DNA from: Guyanagaster necrorhizus
Lineage: Eukaryota > Basidiomycota > Agaricomycetes > Agaricales > Physalacriaceae
NCBI RefSeq assembly: GCF_019112545.1
Contig: NW_025064899.1
Coordinates: 699,364-763,363 of the forward strand
Length of the DNA stretch: 64,000 nt
Direction: 5' to 3'
This document shows, one piece after another, positions 1 to 9,630 of the stretch. Under the pieces are notes generated by a model. It did not search any database, was not told the origin of the DNA, and was given only the letters and a program-made list of their open reading frames with translations. A program made the translations under genes and the position numbers. Numbering within the stretch: position 1 is the stretch's first letter; each line of letters starts with the position of its first letter.

Positions 1-1236
1 TCACACCATTCTTGTATAGCCTTAGGCAACTAAAAATGTGTCATAAAGGATCCAGTCGGCCAGGAATGAGATGTCAACGAATGATATGAATGAATGAGTA
101 AACTCAGGTCATATAGATTGGGACTCTGCAGGACAAATTCTGCCATTGTCATTGCAAGCATCGACATCAATCCATCCATATTGTTCAAGATGAGATATAT
201 ATTGGAAGAATATACAATCAGATTGTACCCAAGACTAAACAGAAAAATTCTGAGTAACGAGAGTCTGTTTCTGTGAAGGAATCAATATGATGTTTGCTTT
301 GTAATTATGCTGAACATCTGTGTGAATATGCTGTCTCTGCATGGGATCATACTCATCACAATATATATCAGCCAGGATATCTGTCTCCAAATTCAAAAGT
401 CATGCTTGAACTCTTCAAGTTTGGCATGAGCATCATGATGAGATAAGAACAGCAACGTCAACTGGATCTCTGTTGGACAAATCCATGGCAGTGATGCACA
501 ACAGGGAGACTTCATGACGTGGAGGAAGATCCAGGTCCATGTTTTTGCATGTGCCAAAGATGAAGCCAGTGTGAATTGCTGGGTTGTAAGCAGTTCGTAG
601 CAGCAGTACACATCTCAGACATAAAGGCACATACCGGATGAGAGCATGGAAACAGTATCTAAGTCATCAATGAAAATGTAGGTCTGCCATTAAAGGCTGC
701 GTCTGACCAAGTTCTAAGAGAAATATGTGAGATCAAGTCAATCAAGAACAAACTATGATTTTCTCTACATAAAAGGTGAGATATGTCATTGAAAGACATG
801 TTTAACTCCATGCGATATTTCCATAATTTGGTCAATACAGAGTTTTCATAATTATCAATGGACACCTGAAATTTCTCAAAAGATATAAGACTCAGGTTGA
901 GCAACATGATGGAGTTTTGGAGTGCACATAACCACTCAGCAGCCTTGGGGAAATTTGCAAGCTACATCGATAGTCGTGAACTGCAGAGTTTGCCATCATG
1001 AAAGAACTTGAGCACAGCTAATCAAGAATAGTGACATTTTTCCAAATCCTGAAGGATGACAAATTATTTATTATCAAGGGAGTCTTCTATCCATTATCAC
1101 TTACTTTAATGAGTAGTCAAAGACAGGGCATTCTGTGTCCAGACAACACTAGTCGCATAATTTTGATCTCTGCAATGGCCTAGAGTCAGTCACATTCCTT
1201 GTCTAGCAGAATCATGCCCATGTGGCTGTCAAGGAA
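1..1236. other. AT-rich, CpG-poor stretch without a recognisable gene
   Basis: No reading frame longer than about 80 codons is present and no protein family is recognisable on either strand. The sequence is AT-rich with few CpG and many TpG/CpA dinucleotides, as expected of an old methylated and deaminated repeat. That origin is an inference. The last bases before the Copia element (about 1190-1236) may belong to a reading frame that resumes after the element. Confidence 0.4.
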
Positions 1237-1241
1237 CTTAC
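1237..1241. repeat. Target site duplication, left copy (CTTAC)
   Basis: The five bases CTTAC immediately before the left LTR are repeated exactly after the right LTR at 5797-5801. A 5-bp duplication is what Ty1/Copia integrases produce. Confidence 0.9.
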
Positions 1242-1450
1242 TGTTATAAGTAGAGAGCAGAGTAATGTAACAGAGAACTAGTATTAGCCTCTCGAGAGAG
1301 AAACGTTCTACTTAAATACATTTCATATTACTTCAAGATCTTTCTACGAGATACTAAATAAGTCCAGATCATGATCCAAGTCAGCTGCCACTGACTGGCA
1401 TCGTATCTTCAAGTACGTTCTCATACTCACTCAGGATTGCTATCCCAACA
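1242..1450 (-). repeat. 3' LTR of the Copia element (left on the + strand)
   Basis: This 209-bp terminal repeat matches 5588-5796 except at nine sites. Seven CpG positions kept in the other LTR have become TpG or CpA here, so this copy has decayed more. Confidence 0.95.
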
Positions 1451-1459
1451 CTCCCCCTC
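1451..1459 (-). other. Polypurine tract
   Basis: On the minus strand the bases GAGGGGGAG sit directly against the 3' LTR and overlap the terminal stop codon of the polyprotein. This is the expected position for the plus-strand primer of an LTR retrotransposon. Confidence 0.8.
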
Positions 1460-4400
1460 AATTCCAAGTTCCTAGAATACCTGCAGATAGATACTCATAT
1501 AATGGTCTTAGTAGGCCTTTAGTGAATATATCTGCTAAGTTCTCTTCTGATGCGCAGTGCTGAACTTTGACTTCATTTGAAGCTATGCACTCACGAATGA
1601 AGTGGTGCTGTATGTCTATATGCTTCGATCATGCATGGAATATAGGGTTCTCAGCAAATTTGATTGCTGATTGATTGTCGATGAAAATAGTCATCACTTC
1701 ATAAGGTGGTAATCCTAATTCAGTTAAGAGTGCTCATAGCCAAATTACTTCCCGGGTTGTGTGTGCAAGGGCCATATATTCTGCTTCCATAGTGGATAAG
1801 GCTATGGTGGGCTGTTTCTTTGAACTCCAAGTAACAGCTTCCTCTGCATAGGTACAGACATAACCAGATATTGATCTTCTATCTGTTCTGTCTTCTCCCC
1901 AGTCTGAGTCTGAATAAGGTATCAGCTCATCCATAGTCCCTCCATATGTGATTCCAAAGTCTAGAGTTCCCTTCAGATAGTGGAAAACTCGCTTCAAGAC
2001 TGTGACATGCTCAGCAGCCGGATTCTGCATGTACTTGCTTAATTCAGTGACAGCATGTGCAATGTCAGGCCGGGATCCATTGGCTGCATACATTAGTGAT
2101 CTGACACCAGTATGGTAATATTGCCTGGTGGCTGTGTCAACACCTTGTGAGTCTTCTGTTGGAATTTTCTCTAGCTGTACATTCGGGTCCATAGGCATTT
2201 TGACCGGTTTGCAGTCATTTATGCCCATTCGCTCAAGTACTTTGAGAATATATGCCTTCTGGGATAGAGTGATAGTGCTCTTGTCCCTATTCCTGTCTAT
2301 CTTCATGCCCAATATATATTGAATCTCCTTCATGTCTGTGACATTTAGCTTCTTCTTAAGCTCTTCTTTTATTTTAGACATGGTTTCATCGTCTGGAGCA
2401 AGTAATGTCATGTCGTCGATATGTACAGCTACAATTATGGGACTGGAACCCATTTGTCTGATGTACACACATTGATCACTGATCAATCTGATGTATCCAA
2501 GTCCCAAAAATATAGCATTTAATTTGTCATTCCAAACTTGGCCAGATTGCTTGAGTCTGTACAACATTAATTCGAGGTGTGCCGCTTTTTCACTCCCATC
2601 TGAATATTCAGGTGGCTGTGCCATGTAAATGGATTCATTGAGTTTACCATTTAAGTAAGCTCCAACAATGTCCATTCCATGAATGATTAGGTTTCTTTGA
2701 GCAGCAATTGCCATGAGTAGGTGAAATGTGTCCAGCCTGACAACTGGTGCATATGTCTCAAAGAAATCAATGCTGGGTACCTGTGAAAATCCTTTTGCCA
2801 CAAGTCTAGCCTTGTATCTGGTGATTTTCCCATCATCATCCCTTTTCAATCTGTAAGTCCACTTGCAATCCACAAGTGATCTGTCTTTGGGTAATTCTTC
2901 CAGCTGCCATGTGCCTAAGGAAGTCAATAGATTGTATTCTTCATTCATTGCTTTCTTCCAATGATGCCAGTCTGGCCTTGTTTTGGCTTCTTCAAGGCTT
3001 AATGGCTCATCACTGAGATTGTCTGCAGTTTCCCCAATGCATGCATAGTCTATTGCAACATTTATGGCTTCCAAAGATGATTCTTCTGAGGTATGCTGTT
3101 GTTTCAATGTTTTCACAGCTCGTACACTTGGATTATAAAGTGTCCGGTAACTCGGTTGAGTCTTTGATGCAATCTGGACTGATTTGTTGCATGGCTCGAT
3201 CACTTTCCCATGCCATATTAGGAAATTTGATTTGATTGATGACACATCAGAGGCTATTTCCTCTTTTAGTTTGGCATTTCTGGCATCCATGGAATCATCC
3301 AAAATGCTATCATTTCCATCCAGAGTCTGCTTGACTTTGCTCCCTGACTCCCCCTCAAGCGACGAAGGGTGGAAGACTATATAGTCAGTGTCTATAGGCT
3401 CTGTAGTGTTGTTTTCAGAGAATATAACATTTCTTGAGGTCTGAATCTGCCTGGTTTGAGAGTTATAATATCTTCAGGCCCTGGATTCATCTGTAAGACC
3501 TGTAAAAATAAATTCCCTTGACTTTGGGTCCAGTTTTGACCTCTTGTTATCTTGCTGCAACACCCAGCACTTTACTTCGAATTCCTGAAGTGCTGAAATA
3601 TCTGGTTTCATGCCCTGAAACACTTCTTCTGGGGTTAAATCATTCTTGATGGCCCTGGTTGGTGATCAGTTCTTCAAATATGTGGCATATGCCACTGCCT
3701 TAGGCCATAGAAACTTCGGTAAGTGATGTTCTTCTAGCATGACACATGCATGCTTCACAAGAGTCCAATTTATTCTCTCAGCAACTCCGTTTTGAGATGG
3801 AGAGTATGCTGCAGTCAATTCCAACTGTATGCCATTGTCTTGGAGGTATTCCTTTACCTCTTCATTGACATATTCCTTTCCATTGTCAATCCTCATAAAC
3901 TTCAGATCCTTCCCTTTGTGGACTTTGATATATTTTTGATACTGCTGGATCTTCTTTCGAATTTCCATACCTTGCTTTGACTTCAAAAAATACAACATTG
4001 TCCTTTGGGATTTTCCATCTGTGAAGCTTATATAATACCTTTCACCATGGATACCCTGAGTTTGGGCCAGCCCCCATAGATCTGAAAATGTCATTTCCCC
4101 TATTTCAGTATAGTCCCTTTTGGCTTCCTGTGGAAATGGCTTGGTATGATGTTTGGCTTTTATGCAAGCTATGCAATCTGTCTGAGGCTTGGCTGACTCA
4201 TCTATATCCATCCCCTTGACCATTTTCTTCCTAAATAGTCTCTTTACTGATCCCATATTTAAGTGGCCTAATGTTTTGTGCCACTTTTGCCATGATCAGG
4301 CTGATTTCGTAGCATGGGCCTGAGTTATTTCTGGAACAATGATGTCAAGGCTGTACAGCTTTGATATTTTATCTCCATGGCCGATTATCTTGCCATGTGA

Positions 4401-5504
4401 TGAGATAATATCCATTCTAGACTCTTTGAATCTAAGTTCAAATCCAGCATCTGTAATGCACCCTATTGACATAAGATTGAATGGTGCATCAGGGCAGTGG
4501 ATACACTCCTTTAGTGTGACTGGAGTGATCTTTTCCCCTTCAACCATTTTAATCTTGACAGTTCCCCTTCCTAAACCCTTGGTTTTTCCTACACCAATGA
4601 CTTCATGTCCTGGGGTTTCAACATAGTCAGAAAAATATAATCTATTTTTGACTATATGTCTGATGGTGCCAGAGTCCCCTAGCCATGATACTCCTGAGAG
4701 TGAGGTAAGTGTGATGTCTGTTGCACAAAATATGTAGTCATCTTCTTCTGAGTCCGATTTAGCAATATGTGCTTGAGTCTGGCTCTTTCCCTTTCCTTTC
4801 CATGACTTTCCAGAATTCTTCTTCCCATTTGGGCAATTTGTTCTGATGTGACCAGTTTTCCCACATCTGTAACATATGACTTTTGAATTGGACTTTTTGC
4901 CATGTGCTGCAAGTGTCGTAGTCCAATCAGAAGTCTTTTCCTTTAGTCGGATGTCTTCCTGAAGAATTCAGGAAATCAACTTGTAAGAATCTTTCAAGTC
5001 AGCAGTATCCACTGATGAGATGAATGAATTCCATGATTCCAGGAGTGATGTAAGCAGTGTGATAGAGAAGTCCTCCTCCTCAACTTTCTGCTTAAGGGAT
5101 GCCAGCTCCTCCTGATAGGACCTCAAAGTCCTAATATGCTCCTCTATGTTTCCTCCTTCTTCGCACTGAGCTCTGAAGAATTTCCTTCTGACAAGGACAA
5201 TTCCCATGGGTCCCCTAGACTCATACATATCTTCCAGAGCTTTCCAGGCTTCTGCCGAAGTCTTTGAACCAGCAATATATACCAGCGGGCCATCAGAAAC
5301 CTGCAATCTTATTGTTGAAAGAGCCTTCCTATCGCTCTTCTTCCAATCTGCCACCAGTGTCGTGTCTGCCGGGGCCGGAATGCTTCCATCTGCATAATCA
5401 ATCAGTCCTAAATCGGTTAGGATATCGATCATCTTGATTTTCCATGTCAGATAATTTTCCGGGCCCTTAAGGGGGTCAATTCTATACACAGACTGGCTAT
5501 CCAT
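1458..5504 (-). pseudogene. Copia gag-pol polyprotein with six in-frame stops
   Basis: A single frame of 1,349 codons runs without a frameshift from the ATG at 5504 to a natural stop at 1458-1460. The gag region occupies about residues 1-178 and a CX2CX4HX4C zinc knuckle has its cysteines at about 211, 214 and 224 with His219. The aspartic protease DSG motif has Asp near 277. A GAG-pre-integrase Cys/His region follows, then the integrase D475, D540 and E576 in D(35)E spacing. Reverse transcriptase carries an HIDDM catalytic box and RNase H follows. Internal stops lie at 4968-4970, 4296-4298, 3666-3668, 3474-3476, 1734-1736 and 1629-1631. Five of them fall where the family context suggests arginine, consistent with CGA becoming TGA; the stop at 3474 probably replaces tryptophan. 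Translation would end after gag. Confidence 0.93.
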
Positions 5505-5572
5505 GCGGTTCTACATGTGTACGTAAAGTACGAAAGAGTGCAAAGTGAGTAGCGATGTAAGTTCAGTTATGG

Positions 5573-5587
5573 CCGGGGCCCATAACC
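5573..5587 (-). other. Primer binding site, half-tRNA(iMet) type
   Basis: Directly inside the 5' LTR the minus strand reads GGTTATGGGCCC. This is complementary to the anticodon stem-loop of initiator tRNA-Met (which contains CAT) rather than to a tRNA 3' end. Drosophila copia is known to prime from a tRNA(iMet) fragment in this way. The leader from PBS to gag ATG is only about 70 nt. Confidence 0.7.
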
Positions 5588-5796
5588 TGTTGTAAGTAGA
5601 GAGCAGAGTAATGTAACAGAGAACTAGTATTAGCCTCTCGAGAGAGAAACGTTCTACTTAAATACATTTCATATTACTTCGAGATCTTTCTATGAGATAC
5701 TAAATAAGTCCAGATCACGATCCAAGTCAGCTGCCGCTGACTGGCATCGTATCTTCGAGTACGTTCTCGTACTCGCTCGGGATTGCTATCCCAACA
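5588..5796 (-). repeat. 5' LTR of the Copia element (right on the + strand)
   Basis: This 209-bp terminal repeat matches 1242-1450. It keeps seven CpG sites lost in the other LTR and has lost one that the other keeps. Confidence 0.95.
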
Positions 5797-5890
5797 CTTA
5801 CCTACAGTCGTCTTCAGCAAAGAGGTGGACTCAGACCCGCTCCTTGACTCTGACGACGCGTTTCTGAAATTGGTGGAGTTAAAGTGGTGA
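5797..5890 (+). pseudogene. Tail of a reading frame apparently interrupted by the Copia insertion
   Basis: After the right target duplication an acidic open frame runs to a TGA at 5888-5890 and includes the residues FSKEVDSDPLLDSDDAF. If the element and one CTTAC copy are removed, the frame joins without shift to about 1190-1236 on the left, giving MPMWLSRNLP before it. No family is recognised and the upstream part cannot be traced, so the assignment as a disrupted gene is tentative. Confidence 0.3.
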
Positions 5891-5974
5891 GAGTCAACGA
5901 TTGCGCTCTTTCAAATTCTGTACACACTGATGAGAAGCAAATAAGACAAAACACGGAAGAGCTTCCTTTCAACT

Positions 5975-6697
5975 TGAATGGCGCGTCAAAGTTGTTCTGT
6001 GATACACTGACTCATTACTCCGATCGGCATCTTGTCGGTAGCCTTCCCTACGCAGACTCTTTTAAATGTACATAATTCCTTCCCATCGAATGATCGTTGC
6101 AAAAGACGAGCGACCTATTACCAGCCAGTGCCATTCTCTACCGGAAAGACTGGCCGCGCGGCCCGCGCTGCGTATCAGCAGGACGGGTGATCTGGATGTC
6201 TCTGGCGATGGAAGGCGAACAAGGAAGAATGGATCAGGCACGCGACAAGGGTATACGCTGTGTTTGCTTGCTGAACGTGCGCCAGAGGTGACTGATCATG
6301 GCTATCGTGGTGTGAAGTTTGACATAGCCTCCCAGCTGTTTGTTCAACACCGAAAACATCGAAAGGCATCCCTATAGTGTCTTCGAACACGACCGCAACT
6401 GTACGAGTCACGACGTTCTAGACCCGCACGCCCGAACATACTCGGACTTTGAGCGATACCTCTGCACCAAATAGAGACTTGCAAGCCGAGTCGCCAAGCA
6501 AACGGCCCACGCAATATTATGTGGCAACGCCCGACTTCATCATACGGATCGTCCAAATGTTCGTGCAGAAACTTATTTTTAGGCATCCACCTCCGTGAAT
6601 ATTCCTGCACAGCCTGTTGAATAGTATAAAAACTGACCATGTCGATGTCGAAGCAGCCAGCATCTCTTGTTTGCTTCCAGTCCTTCACATCCTGATC
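5975..6697 (+). promoter_or_regulatory. Upstream region of polygalacturonase A, with TATA box and conserved block
   Basis: This stretch is homologous to the region upstream of polygalacturonase B in inverted orientation (11524 to about 12330), with identity rising towards the gene. A block CACCTCCGTGAATATTCC at 6588-6605 recurs upstream of B and D. A TATA-like AGTATAAAAA starts near 6623, about 70 bp before the ATG. No coding region is seen. Confidence 0.6.
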
Positions 6698-8517
6698 ATG
6701 TTCAAACACGCTTTCCGCCAGTTCGTCTTCACCGCCGCTGTGCTTGCAGCCGTGTCGGCTATCCCGACTGGAGAACTGGAGGAGCGTTCAAGTTGCACGA
6801 TTTCGTCTGTATCGACCGCTTCATCCATCTCGAGTTGCTCTTCGGTTACCATCTCTGCCTTCTCTGTTCCTAGCGGAAGTAAGTCCAGGGATACTCCTTT
6901 ACTACACCTCGCTTACGGTAACGTTCTCCAGGCACATTGTCGCTTTCTGTACGTCGTTTTGGACCTAGCATCGAATGCATCTCATGTATTTCTACCAGCC
7001 CAAATCAGGCGCGACCATCACCATGGCTGGCGACATAACCTTCGCCAAGACTTCTAGTGCGTACCTCTCGTAGTTATCTGACCGGGATCTGACCGGGTCG
7101 ATGCTCTCCCAGGCGATGGACCATTGTTCACCATCGACGGCGACGACATCACATTCAATGGCGCAGGATACTCATTCGACGTGAGCACCGTTTCATTATT
7201 TTACCGCTTCAACGTCACAATGGCCTTGACAGGGAAATGGTGCCGACTACTGGGATGGAGAAGGCACAGACGGCGGTGTCGACAAGCCTCACCCGCTCTT
7301 GAAGCACGTCCTTTTATGTTCGCAATGATGTTCTAGCACCTGACGCTGGACCTAGGTTCAAGGGCTCCGGCACCTACTCTGACTTCACGGTCTTGAACAG
7401 TCCCGCTCAGGCCATCTCTATCGGTAACAGTGACGGCCTCGTCTTCGACAGCATCACGGTACGCCGAATTCCTCTCGCTCTGTCAGAGGGTTACCTGACC
7501 TTCATAGGTCGACAATAGCGATGGAGATACCGATGATCTCGGTGCCAACACCGATGTGGGTACTGTTTCATATCCTATTACTCCAAAGCTGATGGTTCGC
7601 AGGGTTTCGACGTTTCCGCGGACGACGTGACTATTAAGAACTCTGTCGTGAAGAACCAGGATGACTGCCTCGCTATCAATGATGGATCTAGCATCGTGTA
7701 TGCGACATTCCATTCGCGAAAGTAGCCGCTTACCCGATGAATTCACCAGTTTCGAGGACAACACCTGTTCTGGCGGCCATGGCATTTCAATCGGTTCCAT
7801 CTCCAGTGACAATTCTGTATCAGACGTGACGATCTCTGGGAACACCGTTAAGGACTCGATGTACGGATTGAGGTAAAGTATCTGAGGCTTTATTGTGGTG
7901 TTCACTCTTCTGAATTGCCTACTCAGAATCAAGGTCAAAGCTTCAGCCACTGATGCGTCTGTGTCTGACATCACGTACTCTGGGTGAGTATACTACAGCT
8001 GTTGCTCAAGCTCTCTCTTATGCTCGTCCATACAGAAATACCATCACCGGCATCGACAAATACGGTGTCTTGATCACCCAGTCATACCCCGACGATGACG
8101 GTACCCCCGGAACTGGTGGCCCCATTTCGTGAGTCAGGTTGATGTCCAGGCTATGATTACGGCTTTTCATATATTCTGACAGGGATATCAACTTCACTGG
8201 AAGCACCACCACCATCACGTGAGTCCAGCGTCTCGTTCATGCCGTCGTTGTACTCATGCGAATCTTCGCTAGGGTTGGAGACGATGCCAAGCGTCTGACG
8301 ATCGATTGCGGAGCCTGCTCTGGGTAAGCACCATCGACGACCGCGTTACTTGGATCCTGATCCTATCCTATGCAGAACATGGGACTTCTCCAAATTGAAG
8401 ATCACGGGCGGCTCAGAGGGTACGGTTGACAGCGACGATGCTACTGTATGTATCCGTTCTTTCTTGGTTTTGATTGTCTCCTGACTTTGAGAATAGATTT
8501 CTGGTGGATCGTATTAG
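6698..8517 (+). CDS. Endopolygalacturonase A (GH28), secreted, intact, 15 exons
   Basis: The enzyme would hydrolyse alpha-1,4-galacturonosyl bonds in homogalacturonan outside the cell. Exons are 6698-6878, 6932-6948, 6999-7056, 7113-7180, 7233-7303, 7356-7458, 7508-7555, 7603-7697, 7750-7872, 7927-7983, 8036-8128, 8183-8218, 8273-8323, 8376-8445 and 8497-8517. They sum to 1,092 nt, or 363 residues, the usual fungal length. A hydrophobic signal peptide of about 18 residues leads. All GH28 hallmarks are present: NTD ending at D182, QDDC with D202/D203, GHG with H224, and R255-I-K257. Exon 2 is only 17 nt and intron 5 starts with GC (7304-7305). Promoter to intron 2 resembles gene B, while exon 3 onward resembles gene D, so the gene looks chimeric. 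It faces gene B convergently. Confidence 0.93.
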
Positions 8518-9630
8518 GTCGATGATATTATAATCGTCATAGGTCGTGCATAATATTTCAGTATCTACTACTAATATCCCAGGTTCTATATATTTTCCGC
8601 CAATTTCTTGCATCAGTATTCTCCTGCCATGAGCCTAAGTGCTGGCGTCGCAAAGTCCTATGTTGGATCTCTCTTCTGAGTGTGTCGGCGTGGAATGTAG
8701 AATACACATGCAGGCGTGCCAGCCGGTCCGAACAAAATCCCCATGGACCAAACTTTAATGCGTACAAAGCTACCTCTAAACGTGACGATAATCTACACAT
8801 GCTAAAGAAGCTCAGAGGAATACTACGGGCTTCGAGCGACTATCGTCGATCAGCCAAAGAATCAAGCTGCTCCTCAAGTTCACGCGGCTCGCCACAAGGA
8901 CACGAACCATCAATTGAGGACCGTTTCAAATTCAATGAATGAGGCTTTCCTCAGGACTTGCAAGCTTTCTTGGTGTGAGGTATGCTGCGCCACCTACTGG
9001 TAAGCTATTGATAAAATCTATCTAGAAGGTAAAGTCAATGAGTTTGTCAGGGAACCTGGGGTGGAGTGCACCACATCGGTCCCCCTTCATGCGATTTCAC
9101 AACGTGAGCTTTTCGTAACTAGTTAAAGGATGCTGGACTGAACCCTCCTCCTTAACTTTGCCACCCCCTCCCCTCCATTGGAAGAACTGGGATCAAAGAT
9201 TTACGGAGATGATGTTTAACAAGACGGACGATGATGAACCTGTCGTGAGGCCTTTTGCGACGGGTACGGGTTTACTAGAGCGTTGCGTGTAAGTCATCCA
9301 GCATTTAGGCATGAGGGCTAAGCGCTCACCGTGTTCCCGTTAGGTTTGGGCTGAGGTATCTCCAGAGACATCTCAGTAGTGGTTGGATTAGTATGAAGAC
9401 CCGATGCCGCCATCGAGTTTAGAGAGATGAAATAAGAAGATCAGCAATGACCAAGTTTTCAGCTAGATAATCGAGTATCATCGGAACATGTAACTTTATG
9501 GGATGGCACAAAGATCATGATTTTCTTTCTTAGGACTTCAAAGCTTCAGATTCAAGGAGAAAGTGTTGGATTACAAAAGCGATAATATTAATATTATTTG
9601 TGACTCATGCAGATTAAACTACCAGCAAAC
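8518..9630. other. Convergent intergenic region between polygalacturonases A and B
   Basis: The 3' ends of A and B face each other across 1.1 kb. Short open frames occur around 9060-9420 and could be decayed exons, with a possible GTAAGT donor near 9290. None matches a family I recognise. The remainder should hold the two 3' UTRs. Confidence 0.4.

Larger units (their letters stand above)
1242..5796 (-). mobile_element. Ty1/Copia LTR retrotransposon, full length, inactivated by nonsense codons
   Basis: This 4,555-bp element lies on the minus strand. It has two 209-bp LTRs that begin TGTT and end AACA, flanking CTTAC duplications, a purine-rich PPT next to the 3' LTR and a PBS next to the 5' LTR. 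Between them is one gag-protease-integrase-RT-RNase H frame. The order integrase before reverse transcriptase is diagnostic of Copia. The LTRs differ at nine positions, all transitions and eight of them in CpG, so divergence cannot be read as simple age. The element is structurally complete, but at least six in-frame stop codons make it non-autonomous. Confidence 0.95.

Noticed and set aside
4968..5504. The 178-residue gag frame as a stand-alone host gene
   Set aside because: It is in the same frame as the downstream zinc knuckle and pol, and its stop is one of the apparent CGA-to-TGA changes inside the element.
6617..7057. 146-codon plus-strand frame starting upstream of the polygalacturonase A ATG
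   Set aside because: It reads through introns 1 and 2 of gene A. The 363-residue spliced model with all GH28 motifs is clearly better.
7483..7974. 163-codon minus-strand frame opposite polygalacturonase A (and its twin at 23882-24373)
   Set aside because: It is the antisense shadow of exons 7-10 of the GH28 genes and spans their introns. Its conservation between A and D follows from the DNA duplication.
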